A stretch of 64,000 bases of DNA from Morinoia aosen (lineage: Eukaryota > Arthropoda > Malacostraca > Amphipoda > Talitridae), in assembly GCA_030386875.1 (NCBI GenBank), contig CM059568.1, positions 26,468,120 to 26,532,119 of the forward strand, written 5' to 3'. Position numbers and translations under genes: made by a program. A model generated the notes under the pieces. That model ran no database searches and had not been told where the DNA came from. It was given only the letters and a program-made list of their open reading frames with translations. Below are positions 63,766 to 64,000 of this stretch, piece by piece (within the stretch, counting starts at the first letter, position 1; each line of letters starts with the position of its first letter).

Positions 63766-64000
63766 CCATCCAATGGTATTTTATATTAGTTTCAATAGAT
63801 ATCAAATTTCTGCAGCCATTAGTTGTCGGTTTGAATGCAGTAGAAGAAAAAGCCAAAATTTTATAATTTCATGGAAATTCAGGTCGAATCTCACAGGAGC
63901 TATAAAAAATGTTCGCTTTGCGTGACTATTAAATATCATCCAATGTTCATGAAAATTTGGTGGAATCATTTTCATTTGACAAGGAACCAGAGCAGCATGT
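63766..64000. other. Unassigned, window end
   Basis: AT-rich, no feature supported. Confidence 0.4.

Noticed and set aside
1..64000. CRISPR array, bacterial operons or integrated prophage
   Set aside because: No direct-repeat/spacer pattern, no ribosome-binding-site-led gene clusters; introns and eukaryotic elements throughout.
1..64000. tRNA or SINE internal promoter boxes
   Set aside because: No GGTTCGANTCC-type B box with a matching A box was found, including in the dispersed R repeat.

Overview
The window is eukaryotic and almost certainly from an arthropod, most likely an insect. It is AT-rich and gene-poor. It has spliceosomal introns with consensus GTAAGT/AG borders and long degenerate CCTAA (TTAGG-type) tracts. 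Its element mix is typical of insects: Ty3/Gypsy LTR elements, Penelope-like elements (PLEs), a P-element/THAP-type transposon, hAT and TTAA-site DNA elements, Mutator-like foldbacks and a LINE remnant. I recognise no intact host gene. Nearly every supported feature is a transposable element, most of them broken and several nested in one another. No tRNA, rRNA or CRISPR array was seen.

Layout. 0-16 kb: two long foldback repeats (163-1193, 2048-3037), a dispersed roughly 400-bp repeat family, three MITE copies with piggyBac-like ends, a 1.14-kb TTAA-flanked element (9977-11114), two adjacent perfect hairpins, and two PLE loci (about 4.9-6.4 kb and 13.9-15.4 kb). In each PLE locus two PLE pieces face away from each other. 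The second locus carries a 239-bp hAT MITE with a perfect 8-bp target duplication. 17-19.4 kb: a 15-bp minisatellite split by a 758-bp probable solo LTR. 19.7-23.9 kb: a LINE RT scrap, a 21-bp minisatellite encoding coiled-coil heptads, and CCTAA repeats. 24.3-31.3 kb: a rearranged Gypsy element whose gag is on + but whose whole pol (protease, RT, RNase H, integrase) is inverted inside it. 31.6-33 kb: a degenerate CCTAA array and a Q/R-rich repeat-protein fragment. 33.4-38.4 kb: one PLE family into which an inverted dimer of a second PLE family has inserted with a 6-bp duplication.

39.2-56.9 kb: one large P-element-like transposon. It has inverted ends with paired CRE palindromes, a THAP exon, linker exons, a large catalytic exon and a C-terminal exon. 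Four younger elements sit inside it: a TTAA element in the THAP exon, a non-autonomous Gypsy element with identical 164-bp LTRs, a 1.7-kb hAT derivative, and a 1.17-kb Mutator-like foldback built of 173-bp units. 57-59.3 kb: a Gypsy integrase remnant and a membrane-anchored ORF. 59.8-63.3 kb: a broken gene of an uncharacterised transposase-like family, followed by a duplicated terminal exon.

The most novel points are: a conserved small ORF lying between the 5' LTR and gag in two divergent Gypsy elements; PLE inverted dimers that insert as one unit and carry hammerhead-like hairpins; the nested P-like transposon; and the transposase-like family near the right end.
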